A stretch of DNA of 64,000 nt, from assembly GCF_017068395.1 (NCBI RefSeq), contig NZ_CP070619.1, positions 2,604,001-2,668,000 on the forward strand, read 5' to 3'. The position numbers and the translations under genes were made by a program. The DNA is from Rhodococcus pseudokoreensis (GTDB taxonomy: Bacteria; Actinomycetota; Actinomycetes; Mycobacteriales; Mycobacteriaceae). This document shows positions 1 to 9,846 of this stretch, in pieces. The notes under the pieces were generated by a model. That model saw only the letters and a program-made list of their open reading frames with translations, was not told the origin of the DNA and did no database searches. Positions within the stretch are counted from its first letter, which is position 1. Each line of letters starts with the position of its first letter.

Positions 1-530
1 GCGTGCAGCAGCGCCGCGTCCAGTTCGGCCCGCGACGCGATCGGCCGCGACTGTTCGGACGCCCACGCGCCCAGCCTGGATCCGCGGGGCCTGCTGTGCC
101 AGTACTCGTCCGTGACCTCGGCACTCACCCGCTCGACGGGGCCGCGGACGGTGATCTGCCGGGCGACGGGCACCCACGTGAACGTCACCGACGCGTAGGG
201 CACCGCGTCGAGGTGGCGGCCCTTGTCCGATTCGTAGTTGGTGAAGAACAGCACGCCGTCGGCACTCAGCCCCTTGCACAGGACGGTGCGGGTGCACGGA
301 TGACCGTGCTCGTCGACGGTGCCGAGTGTCATCGCGTTGGGTTCGGGAACCCCGGCCTCCACGGCGTCCTCGAGCCACCGGCGCATCAGGGGAAGCCAGC
401 CGTCGCTCAGCTGGTCGGCATCCAGATCGGCGTCGTCGTACCGTCCGTCGGCGCCCTGCTGCCCGTAGCCGACGCGCATGGCCGCGAGGTCCTTGTTCAC
501 CGGTTTCGGCTGTTCTGCATCTGGAGACAC
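1..530 (-). CDS. pdxH: Pyridoxamine 5'-phosphate oxidase, 3' end cut by window edge
   Basis: FMN-dependent oxidase that makes pyridoxal 5'-phosphate from pyridoxine/pyridoxamine phosphate. About 176 N-terminal residues of a family of roughly 215 are present; the C-terminus lies outside the window. Reading the complement shows typical PdxH blocks: PNAMTLGTVDEHGHP, TRTVLCKGL, VLFFTNYESDKGRHL and RPRGSRLGAWASEQSRPI. A GTG at 530 gives the N-terminus VSPDAEQPKPVNKDLAAMR, which matches the length of mycobacterial homologues, and GGGAG lies about 12 nt upstream. The gene is divergent from citA. The family call is firm; the exact start is less sure. Confidence 0.9.
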   Translation of the reverse strand, partial: MSPDAEQPKPVNKDLAAMRVGYGQQGADGRYDDADLDADQLSDGWLPLMRRWLEDAVEAGVPEPNAMTLGTVDEHGHPCTRTVLCKGLSADGVLFFTNYESDKGRHLDAVPYASVTFTWVPVARQITVRGPVERVSAEVTDEYWHSRPRGSRLGAWASEQSRPIASRAELDAALLH

Positions 531-770
531 AGCCGAGAACGCTACTCCCGGGTATGCACTGATCTGCTCTCCGGTGACACCGGCTAAAGTTTTGGGGACC
601 GAACCCGTCCCCTCGGATTGCAGCCGCGATCGTGCGATGCCCGGGGACGGCAAGTCGATTGCGCGGACGAGGGTGCCTGCCCATCCCGCATGCACGCCCA
701 GCGCAATTGTCGAACGCCGAGACAGTGCCGCTCTGACCGGGGGCACTCGAACGAGGAGAGTCCACGAGCT
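531..770. promoter_or_regulatory. Divergent pdxH/citA intergenic region
   Basis: This 240-nt gap must hold promoters for both flanking genes. A TAAAGT hexamer at 585-590 is a possible -10 toward citA, which would leave a leader of about 180 nt. I saw no clear operator or riboswitch. The citA ribosome binding site (GAGGAG, near 752-758) is at its right end. Confidence 0.4.
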
Positions 771-1901
771 ATGTCAGCTAGCGCGGCAATACCGGACGAT
801 TTCGTCAGCGGACTGGAAGGCGTGGTCGCGTTCACCAGCGACATCGCCGAACCCGACAAGGACGGCGGCGCCCTGCGCTACCGCGGCGTCGACATCGAGG
901 AACTCGTCTCCAAGCACGTCACGTTCGGCAACGTGTGGGCCCTACTCGTCGACGGCCGCTTCGGCCCCGGACTGCCCCCGGCCGAACCGTTCCCTCTCCC
1001 CGTGCACACCGGCGACGTCCGCGTCGACGTCCAGGCCGGCCTCGCCATGCTCGCCCCCATCTGGGGATACCAGCCCCTCCTCGACATCGACGACGACACC
1101 GCCCGCGAACAACTCGCCCGCGCCTCCGTCATGGCCCTGTCCTACGTCGCCCAGTCCGCCCGCGGCATCTACCAGCCCGCCGTCCCGCAGCGGCGGATCG
1201 ACGAGGCCAAGACCGTCACCGAACGGTTCATGGTCCGCTGGAAGGGCGACCCCGACCCCGCCCACGTCGCCGCCATCGACGCCTACTGGGTCTCCGCCGC
1301 CGAACACGGCATGAACGCCTCCACCTTCACCGCCCGCGTCATCGCCTCCACCGGCGCCGACGTCGCCGCCTCCCTGTCCGGGGCCATCGGCGCCATGTCC
1401 GGCCCGCTGCACGGCGGCGCCCCCGCCCGCGTCCTGCCGATGATCGAGGACACCGAGAAGTCCGGCGACGCCCGCGCCCTGGTCAAGGGCATCCTCGACC
1501 GCAAGGAAAAGCTGATGGGCTTCGGGCACCGCGTCTACCGCGCCGAAGACCCCCGCGCCCGGGTGCTGCGCGCCACCGCCAAACGCCTGAACGCACCCCG
1601 CTACGAGGCGGCCGCCGCCCTCGAGCAGGCCGCCCTCGCGGAACTGCGCGAACGCCGCCCCGACCGGGCCATCGAGACGAACGTCGAATTCTGGGCCGCG
1701 GTCATCCTCGACTTCGCCGAGGTCCCGGCGCACATGATGCCGGCGATGTTCACCTGTGGCCGCACCGCCGGCTGGTGCGCCCACATCCTCGAGCAGAAGC
1801 GCCTCGGCAAACTCGTCCGCCCGGCCGCCATCTACACCGGGCCCGCACCCCGCACCCCCGAGTCCGTCGAGGGCTGGGACCAGATCGCCCACACCAGCTG
1901 A
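771..1901 (+). CDS. citA: Citrate synthase 2 (CitA-type)
   Basis: Condenses oxaloacetate with acetyl-CoA to citrate in the cytoplasm. The 376-residue protein has the family active-site segments: GPLHGGAPARVL with His214, and GFGHRVYRAEDPRAR with His253, followed by the NVEFWAAVILD region that supplies the catalytic Asp. The ATG at 771 is chosen because the protein starts at the usual place and GAGGAG lies 13-19 nt upstream; longer in-frame readings add only non-conserved residues. It precedes serC by 41 nt and is probably co-transcribed with it. In M. tuberculosis citA (Rv0889c) also lies a few genes from serC, although there the two are not adjacent. Confidence 0.95.
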   Translation: MSASAAIPDDFVSGLEGVVAFTSDIAEPDKDGGALRYRGVDIEELVSKHVTFGNVWALLVDGRFGPGLPPAEPFPLPVHTGDVRVDVQAGLAMLAPIWGYQPLLDIDDDTAREQLARASVMALSYVAQSARGIYQPAVPQRRIDEAKTVTERFMVRWKGDPDPAHVAAIDAYWVSAAEHGMNASTFTARVIASTGADVAASLSGAIGAMSGPLHGGAPARVLPMIEDTEKSGDARALVKGILDRKEKLMGFGHRVYRAEDPRARVLRATAKRLNAPRYEAAAALEQAALAELRERRPDRAIETNVEFWAAVILDFAEVPAHMMPAMFTCGRTAGWCAHILEQKRLGKLVRPAAIYTGPAPRTPESVEGWDQIAHTS

Positions 1902-1918
1902 CCGTCTCCCCCGCCTGA

Positions 1919-3064
<1,146 letters not shown>

Positions 3065-3080
3065 GTCCCGGCACCTACGA

Positions 3081-3118
3081 CCGTCAGCCCCCGGCACCGA
3101 AGCGCCGGGGGCTGACGG
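3081..3118. terminator. Bidirectional terminator hairpin between serC and deaminase
   Basis: A perfect 15-bp stem (3081-3095 with 3104-3118, arms starting CCGTCAGCCCCCGGC) with an 8-nt loop lies between two convergent genes. There is no strong U-tract, which is usual for actinobacterial terminators. Confidence 0.85.
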
Positions 3119-3128
3119 CGTCTCCGGG

Positions 3129-3614
3129 TCAGTCCGTGTCGAGGAAGCGGTGGAACGGCGCGAGCGCCTCGTCGCCGAGATGCGGCCCGCTCACCTGGAT
3201 CTCGACGCTCGCCGCATCGAGCACGTCGGCGCAGCCCAGCGTGAACCGCGGCCCGTCCGGGAGGATCCGGGAGAAGTCCGCGGACGAGGCCGCGTAGACC
3301 ACCCGCGCGATCCCGGCCCACACCATCGCCGCACTGCACATCGGGCACGGCTCCCCGCTCGCGTACATGGTGGCTCCGACGAGGTCGCCCGTCCGGCCCT
3401 CACCGCAGGCGGTGGTGATCGCGTCGAGTTCCGCGTGCTCGGTGACGTCGGCGGACGTCGCCACGGAGTTGGCGCCCTCACTGATCACGTGACCGTCTGC
3501 GCCGACCGCGACCGCACCGAACGGCCTGTTGCCCGCGTCCCCCGTCTCGTCGGCGAGTTCGATGGCCCGCCGCAGGTGGGCAAGGTCCACGTCGTCGATA
3601 TCGCTCTGGCTCAT
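3129..3614 (-). CDS. Nucleoside deaminase, CDA/TadA-like
   Basis: A 161-residue zinc-dependent deaminase of the cytidine/guanine/tRNA-adenosine deaminase superfamily. Zinc and catalytic residues are visible as His60-Ala-Glu62 (TEHAEL) and Cys90-Pro-Met-Cys93 (GEPCPMCSAAMVWAG). The length and NRPFGAVAV motif fit guanine deaminase or general nucleoside deaminase better than TadA; the substrate cannot be decided from sequence. Its ATG overlaps by 4 nt (ATGA) the stop of a degraded ornithine-cyclodeaminase tail, so it was probably once translationally coupled to that gene. It is convergent with serC. Confidence 0.88.
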   Translation of the reverse strand: MSQSDIDDVDLAHLRRAIELADETGDAGNRPFGAVAVGADGHVISEGANSVATSADVTEHAELDAITTACGEGRTGDLVGATMYASGEPCPMCSAAMVWAGIARVVYAASSADFSRILPDGPRFTLGCADVLDAASVEIQVSGPHLGDEALAPFHRFLDTD

Positions 3615-3748
3615 CGACTCAGATCCACTTCTGTTCCGACGCCCCGTTGCCGGGCTGTGTCGATCAGTATGCGCGCCGCGGCGCGGTCCTGGAGGCCGAT
3701 CCCGACGGAGTTGTACCGCGCGATCGACCCCGTCCAGGTCACCCGCAC
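3611..3748 (-). pseudogene. Remnant C-terminus of ornithine cyclodeaminase / mu-crystallin family gene
   Basis: About 45 codons in one open frame resemble the conserved C-terminus of ornithine cyclodeaminase/alanine dehydrogenase proteins, with ARYNSVGIGLQDRAAAR followed by ARQRGVGTEVDL and a stop. Upstream of this the frame turns into unrelated sequence: the 144-codon frame reads through the sepH promoter region and into antisense of sepH, and no start or nucleotide-binding domain is present. The full family is about 320 residues, so over 85 percent is missing. The stop codon overlaps the ATG of the downstream deaminase, which suggests an ancestral two-gene operon. Confidence 0.72.
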
Positions 3749-3917
3749 GAGGCAGCGCACACCCCGCAGGAAGGAACGATCGGGAAACGAGGAAGCGTAG
3801 CGCGCAGCCGAATCCGGGACGGGATTTACCCGCGCGTGTCCTGCCGCGCGGGCTGTCACGAATGAATTACAGTTGCCGGGGTGCAGAGTCGCGAGCCGGC
3901 GCGATAAGGAGGTCAAC

Positions 3918-4775
3918 GTGCGAGAGCTTCGAGTGATCGGTCTCGAGCCCGATGGATCGCACGTCGTGTGCGCAGATGCCAGTACCGGCGAAAAATTCCG
4001 GCTTCCCGCCGATGACAAACTCCGCGCCGCATCCCGCGGGGACATCGCTCGACTCGGCCAGATTGAGATCGAAATGGACAGTCAGCTCAGGCCCCGAGAG
4101 ATCCAGGCCCGCATCCGTGCCGGCGCCTCCGTCGAACAGGTTGCCGACGAGGCCGGTATCCCCCTGGCGAAGGTGGAGCGTTTCGCGTATCCGGTTCTGC
4201 TCGAACGTTCCCGTGCGGCCGAGATGGCGCAGGGCGGACACCCGGTGCGCGACAACGGCCCCGCCGTTCCCACTCTCGCCGAGATCGTCACGCAGGCGTT
4301 CCGCGCGCGGGGACACAACATCGACGACGCCACCTGGGACGCGTGGCGCGACGAGGACAATCACTGGGTCGCCCAGCTGCAGTGGCAGGCCGGTCGGACC
4401 ACCAACGCGGCGCACTGGCGGTACCAGCCGGACGCGCACGGTGGCACCATCGTCGCGCTCGACGACACCGCGTTCGACCTGATCGACCCCGACTTCGGCC
4501 GTCCGCTGCGCGGATTGGCGCCGGTGGCGTCGGACGAACCGGAGCAGCTCGAGCTCGCCGAGTTCCCCACCGAGGTGGAGGTGCCGACGATCGAGCCCGA
4601 GGAGATCATCGAGGCCGACGTCACCGAGGAGCCCGAGGACGAGCCCGCGTCGCCCGAGGAGCCGGCCGCACCCAAGATCGCCCCGCACCAGACGAACAAC
4701 AAGGACAAGCGCGGCAAACCCGCCCTCCCCTCGTGGGATGACGTCCTGCTCGGTGTCCGCAGCAGCGGACGCTGA
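3918..4775 (+). CDS. sepH: Septation protein SepH (DUF3071)
   Basis: Actinobacterial cell-division protein, known to bind FtsZ and promote its assembly. The 285-residue protein has the conserved N-terminal DUF3071 block (MRELRVIGLEPDGSHVV, then RPREIQARIRAGASVEQVADEAGIPLAKVERFAYPV, a helix-turn-helix-like segment) and a low-complexity acidic C-terminal half that ends with a basic patch (KDKRGKPALPSWDDVLLGVRSSGR). GTG at 3918 is chosen because an AAGGAGG site lies 6 nt upstream; an ATG at 3873 would add 15 non-conserved residues. M. tuberculosis Rv0883c next to serC is the positional equivalent. Confidence 0.92.
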   Translation: MRELRVIGLEPDGSHVVCADASTGEKFRLPADDKLRAASRGDIARLGQIEIEMDSQLRPREIQARIRAGASVEQVADEAGIPLAKVERFAYPVLLERSRAAEMAQGGHPVRDNGPAVPTLAEIVTQAFRARGHNIDDATWDAWRDEDNHWVAQLQWQAGRTTNAAHWRYQPDAHGGTIVALDDTAFDLIDPDFGRPLRGLAPVASDEPEQLELAEFPTEVEVPTIEPEEIIEADVTEEPEDEPASPEEPAAPKIAPHQTNNKDKRGKPALPSWDDVLLGVRSSGR

Positions 4776-4853
4776 CCGTCGGCGCGGTAAGCAGGCCGGG
4801 AACACGGTCGGGGTCGTACTCTTTCAGGAAGACACCGGAAGAGGGGGATGACC

Positions 4854-5630
4854 GTGGGGGCCAAGGTATCAACGATCTGGTACGTCGACGTCCCCGACCC
4901 TGCGGCTGTTCTGCGCGCTCACCCCGAGCCTGACCTCGCTGCGGCGCGGCGACTCGCCGCCCGCCTCCATCCCGATCTGGCGGCCACCCCCACGGGCCCG
5001 GTTCCGCTGGCCGAGGCCGCGCGACTCGATGCCGCCGGGACCGTGCACATCGGTACCTACGCCGGCGTCACCGTCGTGTGCGGGCCCGACCTTGCCGTTC
5101 CCCGGCCGTCGACCCTGCCCGGAACCCGCATCCGGCCCACCGAATCCGCGAAGACGTACTACGTCGCATCCAAGCCCGACATCGCGTGGGGCTCGTTCGC
5201 GATGTGGGAGGACGGGCACCTGATCCGCGCGTTCAGCGCGACGCCGGTGCACATCCACGAAGACCTCGGCATCCCCCTGGTATGGGAGCGACCGTTCTGG
5301 GCGGGCGACTTCCCGCTCGAACACCCGCCGGGCGTGCTGCCCGACCCACAATCGCTGCCGTTCCACCCGCAGCAGTTCGCCGAGGGCGCCAACCGGGAAT
5401 GGCTGAACTTCCGGTACACGGGCGCCCCGGAGGGCACCGAGATCGACCCGAAGAAGATCACCGTGCTCGGGTTCGCCGTCCACCTGCCCGGCGAGGGTCC
5501 GGTCGAATCTCCCGCCGAGGTAGAACAACCTGCTGAGGTCGAACAACGCGCCCCCGAGCCGGTTCCCACGCCCGCTCCACCGCCGCCCGCTCGCAAGGGC
5601 GGACTGCTCCGCCGCTACTTCGGCTTCTGA
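4854..5630 (+). CDS. DUF6928 family protein, function unknown
   Basis: Soluble protein of 258 residues. It starts VGAKVSTIWYVD, which matches the usual MGAK start of this family, so GTG 4854 is preferred over ATG 4848; the purine-rich GAGGGGG then sits at proper spacing. Visible blocks are IGTYAGVTVVCGPDL and TYYVASKPDIAWGSFAMWEDGHLIRAF. The C-terminus is a Pro/Glu-rich linker with a basic tail (RKGGLLRRYFGF). A possible -10 TACTCT lies upstream. No enzymatic motif is recognised and the function is unknown. Confidence 0.8.
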   Translation: MGAKVSTIWYVDVPDPAAVLRAHPEPDLAAARRLAARLHPDLAATPTGPVPLAEAARLDAAGTVHIGTYAGVTVVCGPDLAVPRPSTLPGTRIRPTESAKTYYVASKPDIAWGSFAMWEDGHLIRAFSATPVHIHEDLGIPLVWERPFWAGDFPLEHPPGVLPDPQSLPFHPQQFAEGANREWLNFRYTGAPEGTEIDPKKITVLGFAVHLPGEGPVESPAEVEQPAEVEQRAPEPVPTPAPPPPARKGGLLRRYFGF

Positions 5631-5642
5631 CGCCAGCCGGAG

Positions 5643-5939
5643 TCAGGCGGCCCCGACGAGCAGCGCCGACCAGCCGGCGAGAACTCCGGCCGCGGCGCCG
5701 TACACCAGCCACCGCCACACCGGTGTCCGGCGCAGTCGCCACACCGACGGCGCGACCCCGGCCACCACGACGAGTTCGAGGACCACCGCCAGTGCCGGGT
5801 TGATCCGGGCGAGCTGCGAGCCGAACGCCATGATCGCGACGGCCACCACCGCCGCGGCGAACGCTGCCACGAGAAGTCCGGTGAACCACGGTGTTTCCGC
5901 CGGCGGCGGCGGCGGATACGCGGAATGAGGGGGCAGCAT
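5643..5939 (-). CDS. Small membrane protein (Rv0882-like)
   Basis: A 98-residue protein with a proline-rich start (MLPPHSAYPPPPPAE) and three probable hydrophobic segments: LLVAAFAAAVVAVAIMAF, the region around ALAVVLELVVVAGVAPSV, and WLVYGAAAGVLAGWSALLVG. It starts 2 nt after the stop of the SpoU methyltransferase gene, so the two form an operon. The same pair occurs in M. tuberculosis (Rv0881-Rv0882). Function unknown. Confidence 0.82.
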   Translation of the reverse strand: MLPPHSAYPPPPPAETPWFTGLLVAAFAAAVVAVAIMAFGSQLARINPALAVVLELVVVAGVAPSVWRLRRTPVWRWLVYGAAAGVLAGWSALLVGAA

Positions 5940-5941
5940 CC

Positions 5942-6748
5942 TCACCGGCCCGTGCGGACGCGCTCGTAGAACGCCATCGCCGCCGCCGTCGCGACGTTGA
6001 GCGAATCCGTTCCGGGCGCCATCGGGATGCGGGCACGAATGTCGGTGGCGCGCATGGCGTGTTCGGTGAGTCCGGGCCCTTCTGCGCCCAGCAGCAGCGC
6101 CACCTTCTCCCCCGTCATCGCCTCGGCCAGCGTCACCGCCTCGGGGTTCGGGGTCAGCGAGATCAGCTGGAACCCCCGCTCCCGCAACGCGTCCAGATCG
6201 TGCGGCCACTTCGTCACGTGCGCGAACGGAACCCGGAGGACGTGCCCCATCGACACCCGGACCGCCCGGCGGTACAGCGGGTCGGCGCACCCCTTGCCGA
6301 ACACCACGGCGTCGACGCCGAGCCCCGCGGCGTTGCGGAACATCGAGCCCAGGTTCTCGTGATCGTTGACGCCCTCGAGCACCGCGACCGTCCGGGAGTG
6401 CTCGAGCACATCCGACAGTTCGAGGGGTGCGGGGCGACGCGCCGCCGCGAGCACACCCCGGTTGAGGTGGAACCCGACGACCTCGGCCATGACGTCCGCC
6501 GTCGTCCGGTAGAACGGCACGTCCACGCCGTCGAGATCGTCGGCCAGTTCCTCCAGCCGCCGATCGACGCCGAGCAGACCGATCGGGTCGAACCGGGACG
6601 CCAGCAGTCGCTGCGCCACCAGCACACCCTCCGCGATCACCAGACCCTTGCCCTCGGGGAGGTCGGGACGCCGGTCCGAGGAGTTGAGATCGCGGAAGTC
6701 GTCCAGCCTGGTGTCGGCCGGATCTGTTATGTCGATGACGTGAACCAC
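5942..6748 (-). CDS. SpoU/TrmH-family RNA 2'-O-methyltransferase
   Basis: A 268-residue SPOUT methyltransferase that uses S-adenosylmethionine to methylate rRNA or tRNA ribose. The three family motifs are in order: NLGSMFRNAAGLG (residues 132-144), LLLGAEGPGL (218-227) and IPMAPGTDSLNVATAAAMAFYE (241-261). The N-terminal about 110 residues form the substrate-binding extension. GTG at 6748 is taken as start because conserved residues (VVHVIDITDPADTRL) begin here; there is no obvious ribosome binding site, so the transcript may be leaderless. Positional match to Rv0881. The target nucleotide is not known. Confidence 0.9.
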   Translation of the reverse strand: MVHVIDITDPADTRLDDFRDLNSSDRRPDLPEGKGLVIAEGVLVAQRLLASRFDPIGLLGVDRRLEELADDLDGVDVPFYRTTADVMAEVVGFHLNRGVLAAARRPAPLELSDVLEHSRTVAVLEGVNDHENLGSMFRNAAGLGVDAVVFGKGCADPLYRRAVRVSMGHVLRVPFAHVTKWPHDLDALRERGFQLISLTPNPEAVTLAEAMTGEKVALLLGAEGPGLTEHAMRATDIRARIPMAPGTDSLNVATAAAMAFYERVRTGR

Positions 6749-6818
6749 CGGTCCATATTGCCGTATGCGGGGCGTCACAGCGTTGACTCCCCTCCGCCGG
6801 GCGCGAAAGCTCGAAGGA

Positions 6819-7658
6819 ATGAAGCACCTGCACGGACGCACGGCTCTGGTGACCGGCGCCTCCGGCGGTCTCGGCCGCGTCGTCGCCCGGGCCCTGGCCC
6901 GCGAGGGTGTCGCCGTCGCCGTGTCCGGCCGGCGTGAGGACCGACTCGCGGAACTCGTGGCGGAACTGCGTGCGCTCGGTGCGCGCGCCGAGGCCGTGCC
7001 TGGGGACCTGAACCGACTGGACCTGCTCGATGCGCTGATCGAACGCACCGAGGCAGCTGTCGGCCCCCTCGACGTCCTGGTGAACAACGCGGGTGTGGAG
7101 AACGTCTCGGCCTACACCCGGCTGGATCCCGCCGAGCTCACCGCCATGGTCGACGTAAATCTCACCGCACCACTGCTTCTCACTCGCCGGGTGCTGCCCG
7201 GGATGCTCGACCGCGGCCTCGGTCACGTGGTGTTCGTGTCGTCGCTGGCAGCGAAGATCGGTCCGGCGTACTGCGCGCCGTACGCCGCGACGAAGGCCGG
7301 CCTGATCGGTCTCACCCAGTCGCTGCGCGCGGAGTACGCGGGCGCTCCGGTCGGCTTCTCCGTCGTGTGTCCCGGGTTCATCGCGGGCGACGGCATGTAC
7401 CAGCGGATGACGGAACGCGGAATCAGGGCCGGCCGGATGGCGGGCGAGACCAGCACCGACAAGGTCGCCGCCGCCGTGATCCGGGCGATTCGGCGGGACC
7501 TGCCGGAGGTCGTCGAGAGCGGAGCACCGATCCGCCCCCTGCTCGCCCTGGCCCAGATCGCGCCGGGACTCGCCGAGCGGGTGGCCGCGCGGTTCGGCGC
7601 CACCGAGATGTTCCGGCGGTTGAGCGAGGACCGCGGCCGGGTGGACCCGGATGGTTGA
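6819..7658 (+). CDS. SDR-family oxidoreductase
   Basis: Classical short-chain dehydrogenase/reductase of 279 residues. The cofactor motif TGASGGLG (12-19), NNAG (89-92), catalytic Ser141/Ser142, Tyr155 and Lys159 are all present. The Arg39-containing loop (VSGRREDR) suggests NADP preference. ATG 6819 is used because GAAGGA lies just upstream and the Rossmann fold starts at once; an in-frame ATG at 6765 would overlap the divergent promoter. The substrate is unknown. It is 77 nt ahead of the CoxD-like ATPase gene, but that gene has its own promoter, so joint function is not shown. Confidence 0.88.
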   Translation: MKHLHGRTALVTGASGGLGRVVARALAREGVAVAVSGRREDRLAELVAELRALGARAEAVPGDLNRLDLLDALIERTEAAVGPLDVLVNNAGVENVSAYTRLDPAELTAMVDVNLTAPLLLTRRVLPGMLDRGLGHVVFVSSLAAKIGPAYCAPYAATKAGLIGLTQSLRAEYAGAPVGFSVVCPGFIAGDGMYQRMTERGIRAGRMAGETSTDKVAAAVIRAIRRDLPEVVESGAPIRPLLALAQIAPGLAERVAARFGATEMFRRLSEDRGRVDPDG

Positions 7659-7735
7659 CGGCATGCTCGGTTGACGGCGTGCACCGTGGCCCGAGTCGGG
7701 TACCGGGGCGTGGGCACTGATCTAGGCTCGCGGAC

Positions 7736-8629
7736 GTGAGTGATTCCACGCCGACGGTCGGTTCGCCCGCGGAACTGGCGCGGGCGCTGGGCGCCACCGG
7801 TTACCTCGCCGACGACGGCGTCGCGATGGCCGCGTTCCTCGCCATACGTATGGGACGGCCCCTGTTCTGCGAGGGCGAACCCGGCACCGGCAAGACGTCG
7901 CTCGCGGCCGCGTTGTCGGAGGCGTTCGGCCTGCCGCTGATCCGGTTGCAGTGCCACGAGGGCATCGACGCCGCGCAGGCGCTCTACGACTGGGACTTCC
8001 CGCGGCAACTGCTGCATCTGCGGACGCTGGAGGCGGCGAGCGACGGATCGCTCGAGGCCGACTCCGTCGAACGCTCCCTGTACACCGAGCGGTTCCTGCT
8101 GGCGCGGCCCCTGCTGCGGGCCCTCACCGAGGCGCCGTGCGTGCTGCTCGTCGACGAGATCGACCGCGCCGACGACGAGTTCGAGGCGTTCCTGCTGCAG
8201 GTCCTCGACGAGAACGCCGTCACCATCCCCGAACTCGGCGAGGTGCGGGCGGCGACACCGCCGCTGGTGGTGCTCACGTCCAACCGCACCCGCGAGGTGC
8301 ACGACGCCCTCAAGCGCCGCTGCCTGTACCACTGGCTCGAACACCCGGATCTGGCGCGGGAGGTCGCGATCCTGCGCCGCCGCATCCCCGGCATCGGGGC
8401 CGAACTCGCCGGCCAGGTCGCCCACGCCGTCCGCTCCCTGCGCGAGATGGAACTGCTCAAGCCGCCGGGGGTGGCCGAGTCGCTGGACTGGGCGCGTGCA
8501 CTGCAGGAACTCGATCGGGACGTGCTGGACGCGGAGACCGCGGCCGCGACGCTCGGCGCCGTCCTCAAGTACCGCGAGGACCTCGAACGCGTGGCCCGGG
8601 CGGGACTGGACCGGCTCCTGGCGGGGTGA
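7736..8629 (+). CDS. MoxR/CoxD-like AAA+ ATPase
   Basis: A 297-residue AAA+ ATPase with Walker A GEPGTGKT (47-54), Walker B CVLLVDEIDRAD and sensor-type LTSNRTREVHDALKRRC. This subfamily includes CoxD, which helps mature the CuSMo centre of carbon monoxide dehydrogenase and acts with a VWA partner. That partner follows here with a GTGA overlap, and molybdenum hydroxylase genes come next. GTG at 7736 follows TAGGCT (7723-7728) by 7 nt, so a leaderless transcript is likely. The assignment to the hydroxylase cluster is by context. Confidence 0.9.
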   Translation: MSDSTPTVGSPAELARALGATGYLADDGVAMAAFLAIRMGRPLFCEGEPGTGKTSLAAALSEAFGLPLIRLQCHEGIDAAQALYDWDFPRQLLHLRTLEAASDGSLEADSVERSLYTERFLLARPLLRALTEAPCVLLVDEIDRADDEFEAFLLQVLDENAVTIPELGEVRAATPPLVVLTSNRTREVHDALKRRCLYHWLEHPDLAREVAILRRRIPGIGAELAGQVAHAVRSLREMELLKPPGVAESLDWARALQELDRDVLDAETAAATLGAVLKYREDLERVARAGLDRLLAG

Positions 8630-9750
8630 GCACCGTGCCCGCGAACCCGGACGCCGGCGACCCGCTGGTGGGATTCGCCGGGTTCGCGCACGCCCTCGCG
8701 GCGGCGGGACTGCCGGTCGCGTCGGATGCCGTCGCCGCATTCACGCGGGCGCTGTGCCAGGTGGATGTGGGCGATCCGGGCCAGGTGTACTGGGCGGGTC
8801 GCGCGACCCTGTGCCGCGGTCCCGACGACATCCCCCGGTACGACGCGGCGTTCGAGGGCTGGTTCGGCGGTACCGTCCCGTTGCACACGCCGCGGTCCGG
8901 GGAGCAGCCCCGACGGGCCAGAACCGCCGCTCTGACCTCGACGGACGGCGGCGACACCGGTGGGGACGCACCGCGGCTGAGGGTCGCGGCCGACGACGCC
9001 GAGGTGTTGCGCCACCGGGACATCGCCGACCTCACCGCGGCCGAGCGCGCGCACCTCGCCGAGCTGATCGCCACCCTGCGCCCGCGGCCCCCGACCCGCC
9101 CGGCCGTCCGGATGCGCCCCGCCCGCCGGGGCGCCGTCGATCCGCGGCGCACGGTGCGGGACATGCTCGCGGCGGGCGGCGAAGCGGTGCGGCCGAGCCA
9201 CCACCGCAAGGCCACCCGGCCGCGCCGGATGGTGCTGCTGATCGACGTGTCCGGATCGATGAGCCCGTACGCCGACGCGCTCCTGCGATTCGGTCACGTC
9301 GTCGCGCGGAGCAACCCGGCGGGCACCGAGGTGTTCTCGCTGGGCACCCGGATGACCCGGCTGTCCCGGGCGCTGCGGGTCCGCGACCCGGAAATGGCAC
9401 TGGCCGCCGCGAGCCGGGCAGTGCCCGACTGGGCGGGCGGCACCCGCCTCGGCGAGACGCTTCGCGCCTTCCTGGACCGCTGGGGCCGGCGCGGGGTGGC
9501 CCGCGGCGCCGTCGTGGTGATCTTCTCCGACGGCTGGGAGCGCGGCGACCCAACCCTGCTCGCGGAGCAGATGGCTCAGCTGCGCCGGCTCGCCCACGCC
9601 GTGCTGTGGGTGAATCCGCACGCCGGCGCGGACGGGTACGAACCGGTGCAGTCCGGGATCGTCGCCGCGCTGCCGTATGTCGACCGGCTCCTCGCAGGCC
9701 ACAGTCTCGCGACGCTGCAGGAATTGCTCGAGGTGGCGCGCCGGACGTGA
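8626..9750 (+). CDS. CoxE-like VWA domain protein
   Basis: A 374-residue protein with a C-terminal von Willebrand A domain. The metal-site motif DVSGSMS starts at Asp207, followed by GGTRLGETL (MIDAS Thr region) and FSDGWERGD. The N-terminal half is variable and Arg/Pro rich. CoxE proteins work with MoxR-type ATPases in assembling molybdenum hydroxylases. The gene starts inside the last codon of the ATPase gene (GTG 8626, TGA 8627-8629), which implies translational coupling. About 96 nt separate it from coxS. Confidence 0.88.
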   Translation: MSTVPANPDAGDPLVGFAGFAHALAAAGLPVASDAVAAFTRALCQVDVGDPGQVYWAGRATLCRGPDDIPRYDAAFEGWFGGTVPLHTPRSGEQPRRARTAALTSTDGGDTGGDAPRLRVAADDAEVLRHRDIADLTAAERAHLAELIATLRPRPPTRPAVRMRPARRGAVDPRRTVRDMLAAGGEAVRPSHHRKATRPRRMVLLIDVSGSMSPYADALLRFGHVVARSNPAGTEVFSLGTRMTRLSRALRVRDPEMALAAASRAVPDWAGGTRLGETLRAFLDRWGRRGVARGAVVVIFSDGWERGDPTLLAEQMAQLRRLAHAVLWVNPHAGADGYEPVQSGIVAALPYVDRLLAGHSLATLQELLEVARRT

Positions 9751-9846
9751 CCGATCCGGAAACGGTTCCCCGATTCGGGGTGTTGTTCGGGCCCGGTCGG
9801 CGCAGAGTAGGACGTATCACCTGAGGCTCTCGGCTTTGGAGGCGCG

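Noticed and set aside
5940..7664. Long minus-strand frame continuous with the small membrane protein gene
   Set aside because: The part beyond 5939 is antisense to or out of frame with the methyltransferase and SDR genes; only the 98-residue tail is supported.
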